A stretch of DNA of 64,000 bases from Poritiphilus flavus (GTDB taxonomy: Bacteria; Bacteroidota; Bacteroidia; Flavobacteriales; Flavobacteriaceae), in contig NZ_WXYO01000006.1 of the NCBI RefSeq assembly GCF_009901585.1, positions 310,001 through 374,000 on the forward strand, read 5' to 3'. The position numbers and the translations under genes are program-made. Positions 35,123 through 44,260 of the stretch are shown piece after piece (positions within the stretch are counted from its first letter, which is position 1; every line of letters starts with the position of its first letter). Below the pieces are notes generated by a model, which did no database searches, had not been told where the DNA came from, and saw only the letters and a list, made by a program, of their open reading frames with translations.

Positions 35123-36181
35123 ATGCGAAAGCCATTATTCCACTTTTTAATAGGGATCTTCTGCCTGGGAATTTCATCTTGCGGAACTACGAATCAGGTG
35201 GCCATAAATACGCTGGAACCCGCAGCCGTCGAGCTATCTAAAGATATCAGAAGAATAGGTATTGTAAAGACGAAATCGTCTGTACAAAATTTGCGAGACC
35301 TCAAAGGACTTGGCAAGGCCATTGCGAATGAAGATGCGTCACTTTCGGAAGTGGGGCAGGAGGCTGCGCTAAATGGTCTGCTGGAAGAGTTAATGGCCGA
35401 TAGCCGTTTTGATTCGGTAATTCTTCTGAAAAACGAGGCCGATCTTACCTATGGGAATGCCGGGACGCCTTCTGAAGTTTCCTGGACAGCCATTCAGAAA
35501 CTTTGTGAAACTCATAAGTTGGACGCCATTTTTTCACTGGCTTACTACCAGACGAATACCCAGTACTCGCTCAAGAAAACGAAAATGGCGAGAGCAGACA
35601 TGATACGCCGGGAAGCAGAGGTAAAGGGCCACGAGATTAATCTTGAAACACTTATCGAAAACGGATGGCGCATATACGACCCCTTTAGCCGGGAGGTTCT
35701 GGACGAGTTTGTATTCAGGGAAGAACTCAAGACCAGTGCCAGGGGAACCAGCCCCTTAAGGGCGCTTATGGCTCTTAACGATCGCAAGGATTCATTGGTT
35801 TTCAAAAGCAAAACTGCCGGACACGCCTATGGTGCCCGTTTGCAACCGAATGAACATACGGTTTATCGCAAGTATCACGTCAAAGGTTCGGACAATCTTG
35901 CTATGGCTGAGAGTCATATCGCCGATGAGAACTGGGATTCCGCAGTTGCTCTTTGGCAGCGAGACACCAATCATGAAAAAGACAAGGTGCGTGCAATGAC
36001 TTGCTACAATTTAGCCGTATTCAGTGAACTAACGGGGAATCTTGAAGAAGCCTTAAGCTGGGCCTATAAATCCGATGAGCATCAGCATAGCAAGGAAACC
36101 GGGGAATACATAGAAACGCTAAAATTAAGAATAGCAAAAGACCAGCTGGCCCGGAAACAGCTTGCAGAACTGGGGCGCTAA
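35123..36181 (+). CDS. lipoprotein with C-terminal TPR-like helices (DUF6340-like)
   Basis: The 352-residue lipoprotein (MRKPLFHFLIGIFCLGISSC) opens with an N-terminal alpha/beta domain: DIRRIGIVKTKSS, then SRFDSVILLKNEADL and LCETHKLDAIFSLAYYQTN, resembling the CsgG/TolB-N-like domain of Bacteroidota lipoproteins; I recall the family as DUF6340 but cannot verify this. The last ~90 residues (AESHIADENWDSAVALWQRD ... TCYNLAVFSELTGNLEEAL) form TPR-like helices. Monocistronic, divergent from mutS2. Confidence 0.7.
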   Translation: MRKPLFHFLIGIFCLGISSCGTTNQVAINTLEPAAVELSKDIRRIGIVKTKSSVQNLRDLKGLGKAIANEDASLSEVGQEAALNGLLEELMADSRFDSVILLKNEADLTYGNAGTPSEVSWTAIQKLCETHKLDAIFSLAYYQTNTQYSLKKTKMARADMIRREAEVKGHEINLETLIENGWRIYDPFSREVLDEFVFREELKTSARGTSPLRALMALNDRKDSLVFKSKTAGHAYGARLQPNEHTVYRKYHVKGSDNLAMAESHIADENWDSAVALWQRDTNHEKDKVRAMTCYNLAVFSELTGNLEEALSWAYKSDEHQHSKETGEYIETLKLRIAKDQLARKQLAELGR

Positions 36182-36254
36182 TTCCGGATCACGCACTTAA
36201 GCATTGCTCAAAGAAATCTAATGCGCTACTTTTACGGGAAAATTTCCCGTCTTC

Positions 36255-36920
36255 ATGAATGTCAATATCCACCCGAGTTGGAAAAATGTCCTTAAAACCG
36301 AGTTTAACGAGCCGTATTTCGCCTCACTTGCCGGCTTTGTAAAACAGGAATATTCCAATCATACCTGCTATCCAAAAGGAAAGGAAATATTTTCGGCTTT
36401 CGATCATTCGGCTTTTGATGCCACCAAGGTGGTTATTATCGGCCAGGACCCGTATCACGGCCCGAATCAGGCTAACGGACTGTGTTTTTCCGTCAAGGAC
36501 GGCATAGCACATCCTCCATCTCTCATCAATATTTTTAAAGAAATTCAGCAGGACCTGGGGCTTACATACCCCAAAAGTGGTAATCTTGAGCGCTGGGCGG
36601 AACAGGGAGTCCTGCTTCTTAATGCTACACTGACCGTAAGGGCTCACCGTGCAGGAAGTCACCAGAATAAGGGTTGGGAACGTTTTACGGATGCAGTGAT
36701 CAAAACCCTGTCCCGGGAGAAGGAAGGCTTGATCTTTTTGTTGTGGGGAGGATTTGCCAAACGCAAGGCAAGCCTGATTGATCAGTCCAAACACCACATC
36801 CTGCAGTCAGGTCACCCTTCTCCTTTAAGTGCCAATAAAGGCTACTGGTTTGGGAATCGGCATTTTAGCCAAACAAATGAGTTGCTTAAGGGAATGGGGA
36901 AGGAACCTATTGCCTGGTAA
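36255..36920 (+). CDS. ung: uracil-DNA glycosylase, family 1
   Basis: The 221-residue enzyme excises uracil from DNA. The catalytic water-activating loop IIGQDPYHGPNQANGLCFSV (~residue 60) has the essential Asp, and the C-terminal HPSPLSANKGYWF contains the catalytic His. Length and N-terminal helix (NVNIHPSWKNVLKTEFN) are normal for Ung. The 3' end overlaps the convergent gene by 14 bp. Confidence 0.97.
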   Translation: MNVNIHPSWKNVLKTEFNEPYFASLAGFVKQEYSNHTCYPKGKEIFSAFDHSAFDATKVVIIGQDPYHGPNQANGLCFSVKDGIAHPPSLINIFKEIQQDLGLTYPKSGNLERWAEQGVLLLNATLTVRAHRAGSHQNKGWERFTDAVIKTLSREKEGLIFLLWGGFAKRKASLIDQSKHHILQSGHPSPLSANKGYWFGNRHFSQTNELLKGMGKEPIAW

Positions 36921-37761
36921 ATAGAATTTCCTGCTGCGGCTTAATGTTATCAATTAACTTTAAGTTATTCAGCGTAGTACTCACTTTATCAATTACTTGA
37001 AATTCTATTTGATGCTGACTCCATCGGGTCATGGATAACCATAGCTGGATATCCTCAAGTTGTTGTTCGTAGCGGTTGGCCAGGGTGCGGTCAATGCTGG
37101 GGATTTGTTTGAATTCCGACGTATATAGATTTATTACCTCTAAAATATGTTCAAGGGTATTGGCATTTTCCGAGAGGAATTTGTTTGAAGCGGCAACTAC
37201 AAAACATGGCCAGGGTGTTGGGCAATCGGCAAGCCTTCTAAAAACCCCACGGTCTACCAGGGGTTTTGTGGTGAAGTGTTCCCACATAAAGTAATCTGCC
37301 TCTCCCTTGGAAAGTGCTTTAACAGCTCCGTCCAGCGTGTTTACAATGGTAAAGGAGAGTCCACTGGTGTCCCAGTTCTGATTTTGAGCGTGTACATAAG
37401 CCATTAGATGGCTTCCGCTGCCCATGCGGCTTATGGCTGCCTTACCGTCCTGCAATTCTTCAATCGAAGTGTACGGGCTTTGCGCATGCACGTGAATTCC
37501 CCATTGCAAGGGACTTGCTATGTACTCCTGCACAATTCTAGATGGATTTCCCTGACTAATACTCTTTACGATACCTTCAGTCAGAATTATGGCCAGGTCT
37601 GTCTCGTCATCTTCCAGCATGGCGCACATTCTTCCGGTACCTTCCGGAATGTCTGTCCAGGATAGTTCTATTCCCCGGTTCTCGAAGGCGCCCTCCTCAA
37701 TGGCGAGGTGCCAGGGTAGGTTAAAATGTTCAGGTACACCAACAATGCGAACTTTTACCAT
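36907..37761 (-). CDS. cytoplasmic type 2 periplasmic-binding-fold protein
   Basis: The 284-residue product starts at ATG 37761 (MVKVRIVGVPEHFNLPWHLA); the longer frame to 37782 uses TTG. The sequence looks like an NMT1/SsuA-type substrate-binding protein: AIEEGAFENRGIELSW, DLAIILTEGIVKSIS and the second lobe with GSGSHLMAYVHA. It has no signal peptide or lipobox and no ABC transporter nearby, so it may be a cytosolic sensor or an orphan binding protein. It lies 28 bp after the nucleoside phosphorylase gene and is probably co-transcribed. Confidence 0.7.
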   Translation of the reverse strand: MVKVRIVGVPEHFNLPWHLAIEEGAFENRGIELSWTDIPEGTGRMCAMLEDDETDLAIILTEGIVKSISQGNPSRIVQEYIASPLQWGIHVHAQSPYTSIEELQDGKAAISRMGSGSHLMAYVHAQNQNWDTSGLSFTIVNTLDGAVKALSKGEADYFMWEHFTTKPLVDRGVFRRLADCPTPWPCFVVAASNKFLSENANTLEHILEVINLYTSEFKQIPSIDRTLANRYEQQLEDIQLWLSMTRWSQHQIEFQVIDKVSTTLNNLKLIDNIKPQQEILFTRQ

Positions 37762-37789
37762 AGTAGGATTATTGCTTAACAAAGGATTT

Positions 37790-38656
37790 CTAACTCAGTT
37801 TTTGCAGGGTGTATTGTATTAATTCGTCAATGGATCTTTTTGGATGCAGAGAAAACTTTCCGGAAGCCCGATTGGCAAGGATGCAATTCAAGGAAACTGA
37901 CCTGTGACCCAATAGGCCACATAAGGCATAGATGGCTGAGGTTTCCATTTCCAGATTGGTAAGCTGCAGGCCTTCATAGCTAAATGTTCCCAGTTTTTCG
38001 GCCAGCTGGCTATCTTCCCTTTCCAGTCGCAATTTCCTGCCCTGTGGGCCATAAAAGCCAACGTTAGTCCCCGTAAATCCTAAATGAGTTTCTTCAGAGT
38101 TCATTACATCCAGCAAATAATCGTCAGCCCGGACTACATAAGGAATGGACTTAAAAATAGACCAATTCATATGGTCTATAAATGCCAGTTGGATTTCGGG
38201 ATGCTGCAGATGCTCCCCTTCGTAGAAATGTAAAAGGTTGTCAAAGCCCATGGCATATTCGCTGACGACAAAAGAATCAATAGGGATGGATTCCTGTATG
38301 GCGCCGGAAGTTCCTATGCGTATAATATCCAGCTGTGTTTTTTCCTCCTTTACCGTTCTCGTATCGAAATCTATATTGACAAGGGCATCCAGTTCGTTGA
38401 GTACAATATCTATATTGTCCGTACCAATGCCAGTGGAAATTACGGACAACCGCCTGCCGTTAAGATAGCCGGTATGTGTTATGAATTCTCGTTTTCCTTT
38501 TTGTATTTCGATCTCGTCAAAATACTTTGAAACGGCGGTTACCCTATCGGGATCACCTACGGTTATAATAGTCTCGGCAATATCGCCTGGAAGTAAGTTT
38601 AAATGGTAAATACTGTTATCGGCATTCAGGATTAGCTCTGAAGGACCTAACTCCAT
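37790..38656 (-). CDS. uridine phosphorylase-like nucleoside phosphorylase
   Basis: The 288-residue protein is of the PNP_UDP_1 family. The phosphate-binding ITVGDPDRV near residue 31, the central IRIGTSGAIQESIPIDS near 110, and the nucleoside/ribose-binding LTNLEMETSAIYALCGLLGH near 230 (with the conserved EMET) are visible. It would reversibly phosphorolyse pyrimidine or purine nucleosides in the cytosol. The DUF1835 gene precedes it by 6 bp and the binding-protein-like gene follows, forming a minus-strand operon. Confidence 0.88.
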   Translation of the reverse strand: MELGPSELILNADNSIYHLNLLPGDIAETIITVGDPDRVTAVSKYFDEIEIQKGKREFITHTGYLNGRRLSVISTGIGTDNIDIVLNELDALVNIDFDTRTVKEEKTQLDIIRIGTSGAIQESIPIDSFVVSEYAMGFDNLLHFYEGEHLQHPEIQLAFIDHMNWSIFKSIPYVVRADDYLLDVMNSEETHLGFTGTNVGFYGPQGRKLRLEREDSQLAEKLGTFSYEGLQLTNLEMETSAIYALCGLLGHRSVSLNCILANRASGKFSLHPKRSIDELIQYTLQKLS

Positions 38657-38662
38657 GAGGTA

Positions 38663-39595
38663 TTAGAGTTTTAGTATTCGGTTAGAATCGGTGTTGTAAA
38701 GGTAGCTATACTTAAGTGCTCCGCCCAGGTAGGCCTCAGAATCCCGGATGTCTGAGTAGTAATTGGTCTTGCGCTCCAGGATCTCTTTTCCTTTTTTCGT
38801 AAGCCTTACAGGATTAAACGTGGTGAACAGTGGTTTAAGGTTGCTGATAATCCTTTCGTATTGGCTGTCTCCAAAACCGTAGTATCCCTGATTACCAAGC
38901 ATAGTACCTAATAGCGCCCGTTTAGAACGGGGTTTTTCGGATACGGCCAACTCCAACACGCGGTTTTCAATGGCGTTGAGGCCGTTCTTAATGGTTGGGA
39001 AACGATGTAAATGCGCTTGAATGGCTTCGGAAAGGTATTCGAAATTGTAATTTTTGAAATCGGTAAGGTTTTCTAATCGAATCGGGTTATCGCTGCAATA
39101 CAGCTGCCAGACATAATCCGCGTATTCAATATCATCCTGGCTTAAAACCGTTCGGTTCTCATACAAATCCAACAGCTTTTCATCATCGAGTTCGCTCAAT
39201 CCATATAGATGGTCCGTATCATCTTCATTTCCACTGCATACCAATGAGATCTCCGCATGTCTGCGATAGGTCTTTAACCAACTGAGCACGGCCAGCATGT
39301 TGACCTGGCAAAAAAGATCGTATTCGAACCAAAGAATGATCTGGTCCTGTTGTTTGTGATTACAAAGTGAACGGTACTCCTTTAAAGTCTTTTCAACAAA
39401 CCATGATTTGCTGACCTTATAATTTTTATGCAGGAATTCAAATCGGGTTTTCCAGAAAGACTCACTTCCTACATTGGTCTCGGTTTTTCCCTCACATAAC
39501 ATCTCCCGCCAGGTGATAATATCACCTTTTAAAGGCAAAGCGCGTAACTTTTCAGTGAAACTGTCGCCGTTTGTAATATGCAGCTGGGAACTCAT
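38663..39595 (-). CDS. DUF1835 domain-containing protein
   Basis: The 310-residue cytosolic protein begins MSSQLHITNGDSFTEKLRAL, the N-terminal DUF1835 signature, with KGDIITWREMLCEGKT following. The middle contains IILWFEYDLFCQVNMLAVLS, and the C-terminal third looks like a winged helix (LGTMLGNQGYYGFGDSQYER, then LTKKGKEILE). Family function is not known to me. It is the likely first gene of the phosphorylase operon. Confidence 0.8.
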   Translation of the reverse strand: MSSQLHITNGDSFTEKLRALPLKGDIITWREMLCEGKTETNVGSESFWKTRFEFLHKNYKVSKSWFVEKTLKEYRSLCNHKQQDQIILWFEYDLFCQVNMLAVLSWLKTYRRHAEISLVCSGNEDDTDHLYGLSELDDEKLLDLYENRTVLSQDDIEYADYVWQLYCSDNPIRLENLTDFKNYNFEYLSEAIQAHLHRFPTIKNGLNAIENRVLELAVSEKPRSKRALLGTMLGNQGYYGFGDSQYERIISNLKPLFTTFNPVRLTKKGKEILERKTNYYSDIRDSEAYLGGALKYSYLYNTDSNRILKL

Positions 39596-39715
39596 TTGGT
39601 AGTTGTTTAGGTTTTAACTCTTAAAAGTAACATTTAATCGAAAAAAACAAAAAAAATTAACAGAAATCTACGCAACCCATGAGCGGGAAATTCTGTGCTT
39701 CTAAAAGCCGCTGTT

Positions 39716-40042
39716 TCAGCCACCTACACGCTTTACATTAAAACCCAAATCCTTCAACATCGCCATAATTTTATCACGGTAATCCCCCTGGATTATCACT
39801 ATTTCCTTTTTAAAGCTGCCTCCGACACTCAGATTTTTCTTGATAAGACTGGCCAGTCTTTTGAAATCCTCATCCGCTCCATTGTAACCTTCCAGTATGG
39901 TAACCGGCTTCCCCTTTCGTTTTTCGTATTTGCAAATGATAGGTTCTTGCTGAAGCCAAATATCCGCGCCTTCTTTCGGGCTTTCTTCAGGCTCGGGTTG
40001 ATGGTCCGGGAATAGATTTTTGAGTTGATCCTGTAAGTCCAT
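39716..40042 (-). CDS. SUI1/YciH-family translation initiation factor-like protein
   Basis: The 108-residue product has a short acidic N-terminal extension (PDHQPEPEESPKEGAD) followed by the eIF1/SUI1 domain from ~residue 40: KGKPVTILEGYNGADEDFKR, KNLSVGGSFKKEIVIIQG and DYRDKIMAMLKDLGFNVKR. The pattern matches bacterial YciH-type proteins, which influence start-codon fidelity or translation under stress. It ends with 13 bp before the next minus-strand stop region and is probably a separate unit. Confidence 0.88.
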   Translation of the reverse strand: MDLQDQLKNLFPDHQPEPEESPKEGADIWLQQEPIICKYEKRKGKPVTILEGYNGADEDFKRLASLIKKNLSVGGSFKKEIVIIQGDYRDKIMAMLKDLGFNVKRVGG

Positions 40043-40054
40043 GCAAAATTTTAA

Positions 40055-40582
40055 TTATTGGGGAAGGAATTCTCCCGGGATAGGGTTAGAAGGGCTTTCC
40101 TGGCACCAGTATATGTTGATCACCCACCATCGGTTCCCGTCATTTAGTAGTTGTATACTGTTGATGCCACGCATAAACGGTGTTTCATCGCTTTCACTTC
40201 TAAAGGATTCATAAGTACTGAAAACCTGGGTAATATCACCGAAACTTTGGACGGTGCGATGTATTTCCTTTTCGAAAAACCCATTTTCAACCAGCCATTT
40301 GCCGGAAGCCTCAATATATCCATCAGGTGTCAGGAAGCGGGCTTTTGCAAGTCCCTCCGAATTCTTGCCGGTAGGGATCAATCGCGCTTCGGGATGAAAA
40401 AGATATTTGAATAATTCCCAATTCCTTTCCTCTCCCTTTTCCCCGGAAATGACTGCATAAAGCGTTTGCAAGGTGTTGTCCATTGTACTGACCTTTTCCA
40501 GGTATTTATCCGATGGGTCCTGGGCTTTTACACCGGATAGCCCGATTACCACTACTATGGCAATTAATATTAACTTTTTCAT
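40055..40582 (-). CDS. secreted NTF2/SnoaL-like protein
   Basis: The 175-residue product has a Sec signal MKKLILIAIVVVIGLSGVKA. The mature domain looks like an NTF2-fold: an N-terminal helix pair (TMDNTLQTLYAVISGEKGEE), the LFHPEARLIPTG strand, and a C-terminal sheet with RGINSIQLLNDGNRWWVINI. No catalytic residue can be singled out. It lies 2 bp after the stop of the upstream oxygenase gene, so they probably form one operon. Confidence 0.75.
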   Translation of the reverse strand: MKKLILIAIVVVIGLSGVKAQDPSDKYLEKVSTMDNTLQTLYAVISGEKGEERNWELFKYLFHPEARLIPTGKNSEGLAKARFLTPDGYIEASGKWLVENGFFEKEIHRTVQSFGDITQVFSTYESFRSESDETPFMRGINSIQLLNDGNRWWVINIYWCQESPSNPIPGEFLPQ

Positions 40583-40584
40583 AA

Positions 40585-41535
40585 TTAACCTTTTATGAGC
40601 CCTAATTCAATCAATCGTTCATGTAAAAATTCTCCGGCCGTGATATCTTCATAAAGCTTTGGATGTTCTTCGTCAATACAGTTTTCCAAGCAGTTCAAAG
40701 GCATTTCACTTATCGGATGCATGAAAAATGGAATGCTGTACCTGGAACTACCCCATAATTCTCTTGGAGGGTTAACCACCTGGTGGATGGTGGACTTCAA
40801 TTTGTTGTTGGAAAGCCTGGACAGCATATCGCCAACATTGATCATCAACTCATCCGGCTGTGCAATGGCGTCTACCCAATCACCTTCGTGATTTTGTACC
40901 TGAAGGCCTTTGCCGTGAGCGCCCATAAGCAGTGTGATCAGGTTAATGTCTCCGTGAGCCGCCGCCCGAACAGCGTTCTTTGGCTCTTCCGTTATAGGAG
41001 GGTAGTGAATAGGCCGCAAAATAGAATTTCCATTTTTGATGTAGTCGTCAAAATAGGTTTCTTCCAGGTCCAGGTGAAGGGCGAGTGCCCGGAGCACATA
41101 CCTGGCGGTCTTTTCCAGCATTTTATAAGTCTCCTTGCCTGTATCGTTGAATTCAGGGAGCTCTTTAACCGTCACATTATCAGGATACTCAGCTTCCAGT
41201 TCAGGATTGTTTTCAACGTATTGTCCAAAATGCCAAAACTCTTTGAGGTCTCCTTCTTTACGGCCTTTGGCGTGTTCTTTGCCAAAAGAAGTATAACCGC
41301 GCTGTCCTCCAATCCCGGCGATCTCATAATTGTCTTTCACTTCCTGAGGGAGTGTAAAGAACTTTTTGATCTCACTGTAAAGGTTGTCGACCAATTCCTG
41401 GGAAAGAAAATGCCCCTTAAGAGCAACGAACCCAATATCTTCAAAAGCTTTCCCGATTTCTTTGATGAATTTCTGTTTTTTTTCCGGATCTCCGGAAGTG
41501 AACTCTCTTAAGTCCACACTTGGAATTGCACTCAT
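40585..41535 (-). CDS. isopenicillin N synthase-like 2-oxoglutarate/Fe(II) dioxygenase
   Basis: The 316-residue product starts at ATG 41535 (MSAIPSVDLREFTSGDPEKK); the longer frame to 41616 lacks homology. Visible motifs are the N-terminal DIOX_N (IGFVALKGHF), the iron-binding HGDINLITLLMG near residue 208 (H-x-D), STIHQVVNPP (distal His) and the 2OG-binding RYSIPFF. Family members hydroxylate or desaturate small molecules. The GIGGQRGYTSFGKEHAKG loop is typical of the bacterial subgroup annotated as IPNS-like. The substrate is unknown. Confidence 0.85.
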   Translation of the reverse strand: MSAIPSVDLREFTSGDPEKKQKFIKEIGKAFEDIGFVALKGHFLSQELVDNLYSEIKKFFTLPQEVKDNYEIAGIGGQRGYTSFGKEHAKGRKEGDLKEFWHFGQYVENNPELEAEYPDNVTVKELPEFNDTGKETYKMLEKTARYVLRALALHLDLEETYFDDYIKNGNSILRPIHYPPITEEPKNAVRAAAHGDINLITLLMGAHGKGLQVQNHEGDWVDAIAQPDELMINVGDMLSRLSNNKLKSTIHQVVNPPRELWGSSRYSIPFFMHPISEMPLNCLENCIDEEHPKLYEDITAGEFLHERLIELGLIKG

Positions 41536-41658
41536 GGTATTTTTCTTGTGATCCTCAAAGTTAGTAAAATCTGCAGTCAAAATGGCTGCGACTTTTGGTA
41601 GTTTTGTTGAGATCAATTTCGTTATTTTACCCCTGCAATCTAAAGCTAATTACAGTTC

Positions 41659-43635
41659 ATGCAATTTGAGACCAAAGGCATAGACAATGATCAGCAACTA
41701 AAGCTGTACAAGGCTATGTTAATGCCCCGAATGATTGAGGAGAAAATGCTTATCCTTCTCCGTCAGGGTAAGATATCCAAATGGTTTAGCGGTATAGGGC
41801 AGGAGGCGATATCCGTTGGTGTGACTACCGCGCTAAAAGCCAGTGAATACATTTTGCCCATGCACAGGAACCTGGGGGTTTTTACGACAAGGCAGGTTCC
41901 GCTGAATAGACTTTTTGCCCAATGGCAGGGTAAGGCAAGTGGTTTTACCAAGGGCAGGGACCGCAGCTTTCATTTTGGAATCCAGGACTATAAGATCGTT
42001 GGAATGATATCCCACCTGGGACCTCAGCTCGGTGTTGCTGATGGTATTGCTCTTGCGGATCTACTGCGTGACAAAAAGCGTGTAACCGCGGTTTTTACCG
42101 GGGAAGGAGCTACCAGCGAAGGTGATTTTCACGAGGCTTTGAATGTAGCGGCGGTATGGGACCTTCCAGTGCTGTTTTGTATTGAGAATAACGGCTACGG
42201 ACTGTCTACCCCGACATCCGAACAATACCGATGCGAAAAATTATCAGATAAGGGAATAGGATATGGCATAGAAGCGCATACGCTGGATGGGAATAATGTG
42301 CTGGAAGTTTTTTCAAAGGTCGATGAGTTATGCGAAAGCATGCGTAAAAACCCCAGGCCGGTCTTACTCGAATTTCAGACGTTTAGAATGCGGGGACATG
42401 AAGAAGCCAGCGGCACCAAATACGTTCCGCAGGAACTGCTCTCTGCCTGGGCCGCAAAAGACCCCATCTCAAATTTTGAATCCTTTCTACTGGAGAAGGG
42501 CACTCTGACTCCAAAACAGATCAGTAAATTCAAAGAGGAGATACAGGCTGAGATCGATCGCAATTTGCAAATCGCATTTGATGAACCGGCAGTTGATAGT
42601 GATTCAAATAAAGAATTAGGTGACGTATTTCAAAAGTTTGAATATGAAGCAGTTAATCACGGAAGTATTGTAAAGAAGATTCGACTGGTGGATGCGGTAT
42701 CGGAAGGTTTGAGGCAGTCTATGGAAAGGCATAATGAATTGGTGATCATGGGGCAGGATATCGCGGAATACGGCGGGGTGTTCAAGGTGACTGAAGGTTT
42801 TACCGAGGCCTTTGGAAAGTCCAGGGTCCGGAATACACCCATATGTGAATCCGCAATAGTTTCAGCGGGAATGGGTCTTTCTATCAATGGTATGAAGGCC
42901 GTGGTAGAAATGCAATTCGCGGATTTTGTGAGTAGCGGATTTAACCCTATTGTAAACTACCTGGCCAAATCGCATTACCGCTGGGGTCAGAATGCAGATG
43001 TGGTTATCCGAATGCCTTGCGGGGCTGGAGTTGGCGCCGGGCCATTTCATTCCCAGACCAACGAGGCCTGGTTTACTAAAACTCCGGGACTAAAAGTGGT
43101 TTATCCGGCTTTTCCCTACGATGCGAAGGGTCTATTGGCAACTGCCATAAATGATCCCAATCCCGTTATGTTTTTTGAACACAAGGCTTTGTACCGCAGT
43201 ATATATCAGGAAGTTCCCTCGGATTATTACACTTTACCCTTTGGGAAGGCCGCACTTTTGAATGAAGGAAATACCATAAGCATTGTTAGCTACGGGGCAG
43301 GGGTGCACTGGGCACTGGATGTATTAAAACAGGATGAGGGAATAGATGCAGATCTGCTGGACCTAAGAACCTTAAATCCTCTGGATATTGAGGCGGTATA
43401 TAGATCCGTAAAGAAAACCGGAAAACTACTGCTACTTCAGGAGGACAGCCTTTTCGGGGGTATAGCAAGTGATATTGCCTCCTTGGTAGTGGAAAACTGT
43501 TTTGAATTTCTGGATGCACCGGTTAAACGGGTTGCCAGCCTGGAAACGCCCATTCCATTCGCTCAGAAACTGGAAGAATTCTACCTTCCAAAAGCGAGGC
43601 TTATGGATGCGATAAAAGAGCTTATGCAATATTAA
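41659..43635 (+). CDS. fused E1 alpha/beta 2-oxoacid dehydrogenase (branched-chain type)
   Basis: The 658-residue fusion has residues ~1-320 as the E1 alpha TPP-binding part (GEGATSEGDFHEALNVAAVW, NNGYGLSTPTSEQYR). Residues ~340-658 are E1 beta (GQDIAEYGGVFKVTEGF, MQFADFVSSGFNPIVNYLAK, VVYPAFPYDAKGLL, and the C-terminal transketolase domain with SIVSYGAGVHWALDV). Bacteroidota often carry this single-chain form, annotated as 2-oxoisovalerate or pyruvate dehydrogenase E1. It decarboxylates a 2-oxoacid and acylates the E2 lipoyl domain. E2/E3 genes are not in the window. Confidence 0.9.
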   Translation: MQFETKGIDNDQQLKLYKAMLMPRMIEEKMLILLRQGKISKWFSGIGQEAISVGVTTALKASEYILPMHRNLGVFTTRQVPLNRLFAQWQGKASGFTKGRDRSFHFGIQDYKIVGMISHLGPQLGVADGIALADLLRDKKRVTAVFTGEGATSEGDFHEALNVAAVWDLPVLFCIENNGYGLSTPTSEQYRCEKLSDKGIGYGIEAHTLDGNNVLEVFSKVDELCESMRKNPRPVLLEFQTFRMRGHEEASGTKYVPQELLSAWAAKDPISNFESFLLEKGTLTPKQISKFKEEIQAEIDRNLQIAFDEPAVDSDSNKELGDVFQKFEYEAVNHGSIVKKIRLVDAVSEGLRQSMERHNELVIMGQDIAEYGGVFKVTEGFTEAFGKSRVRNTPICESAIVSAGMGLSINGMKAVVEMQFADFVSSGFNPIVNYLAKSHYRWGQNADVVIRMPCGAGVGAGPFHSQTNEAWFTKTPGLKVVYPAFPYDAKGLLATAINDPNPVMFFEHKALYRSIYQEVPSDYYTLPFGKAALLNEGNTISIVSYGAGVHWALDVLKQDEGIDADLLDLRTLNPLDIEAVYRSVKKTGKLLLLQEDSLFGGIASDIASLVVENCFEFLDAPVKRVASLETPIPFAQKLEEFYLPKARLMDAIKELMQY

Positions 43636-43774
43636 TTTTGTATGTGAGTTAATTCCTATATCCTGAAAGAGAGGTGGTTAGTAAGACGATGCTTCAATTT
43701 CACTATTTGACACGGAAAAATTAGAACTAAACCTTACGCGGATACGTATATGTAATATTAACAAATTTCGAATT

Positions 43775-44257
43775 ATGAAGAATTCATTTTTATTACTTGG
43801 GTTAACCGCCCTTTTGCTCGTTTCATGTTCCATCACCAAATCGGTGCGCGACCAGCGTAACCTGATCAGTGGATCCTGGACCCTGGACGACATTACCTTT
43901 GAGAATAACGAAGGCACCTTTAAGGCTGTGCTTTTTAACGATGCCGACGCGATTTGTTTTGAAGGAAGTAACTGGTTTTTCCGTGATAACAACAGCACGG
44001 GTCGTTATACGATCAAAGGAGGCAGTCTTTGTTCCGGTGGAGACCGCTTTATTCGTTGGTCTGTGGTGGAAAGGGCCGAGAATTACTCCGGTCAGTTGAA
44101 ATTCAAATTTATTGATGAGAAACTCAAAGACGTTTCCGGAGGGATCGGATACAGCCTGAATATTGCCCAGCTCACTGCCCAGCAGATGACATTGAAGTCC
44201 AATGTCACTGTGGATGGCGAACCAGTAACCATTGTTTATCAATTCTCTAAAATCTAA
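43775..44257 (+). CDS. lipocalin-family lipoprotein
   Basis: The 160-residue lipoprotein (MKNSFLLLGLTALLLVSC) has a short tail and a beta-barrel-like domain starting LISGSWTLDDITFENNEGTF, with the G-x-W signature of lipocalin-like domains, and a later NSTGRYTIKGGSLCSGG. It is followed after 3 bp by an OmpA-family lipoprotein, a pairing common in Bacteroidota, and the two end at one terminator. It probably binds a hydrophobic ligand or peptidoglycan-linked partner at the outer membrane. Confidence 0.82.
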   Translation: MKNSFLLLGLTALLLVSCSITKSVRDQRNLISGSWTLDDITFENNEGTFKAVLFNDADAICFEGSNWFFRDNNSTGRYTIKGGSLCSGGDRFIRWSVVERAENYSGQLKFKFIDEKLKDVSGGIGYSLNIAQLTAQQMTLKSNVTVDGEPVTIVYQFSKI

Positions 44258-44260
44258 GAT

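Noticed and set aside
40783-41511. 242-codon plus-strand ORF opposite the 2OG-Fe(II) oxygenase
   Set aside because: The minus-strand frame carries all oxygenase motifs; this is its shadow.
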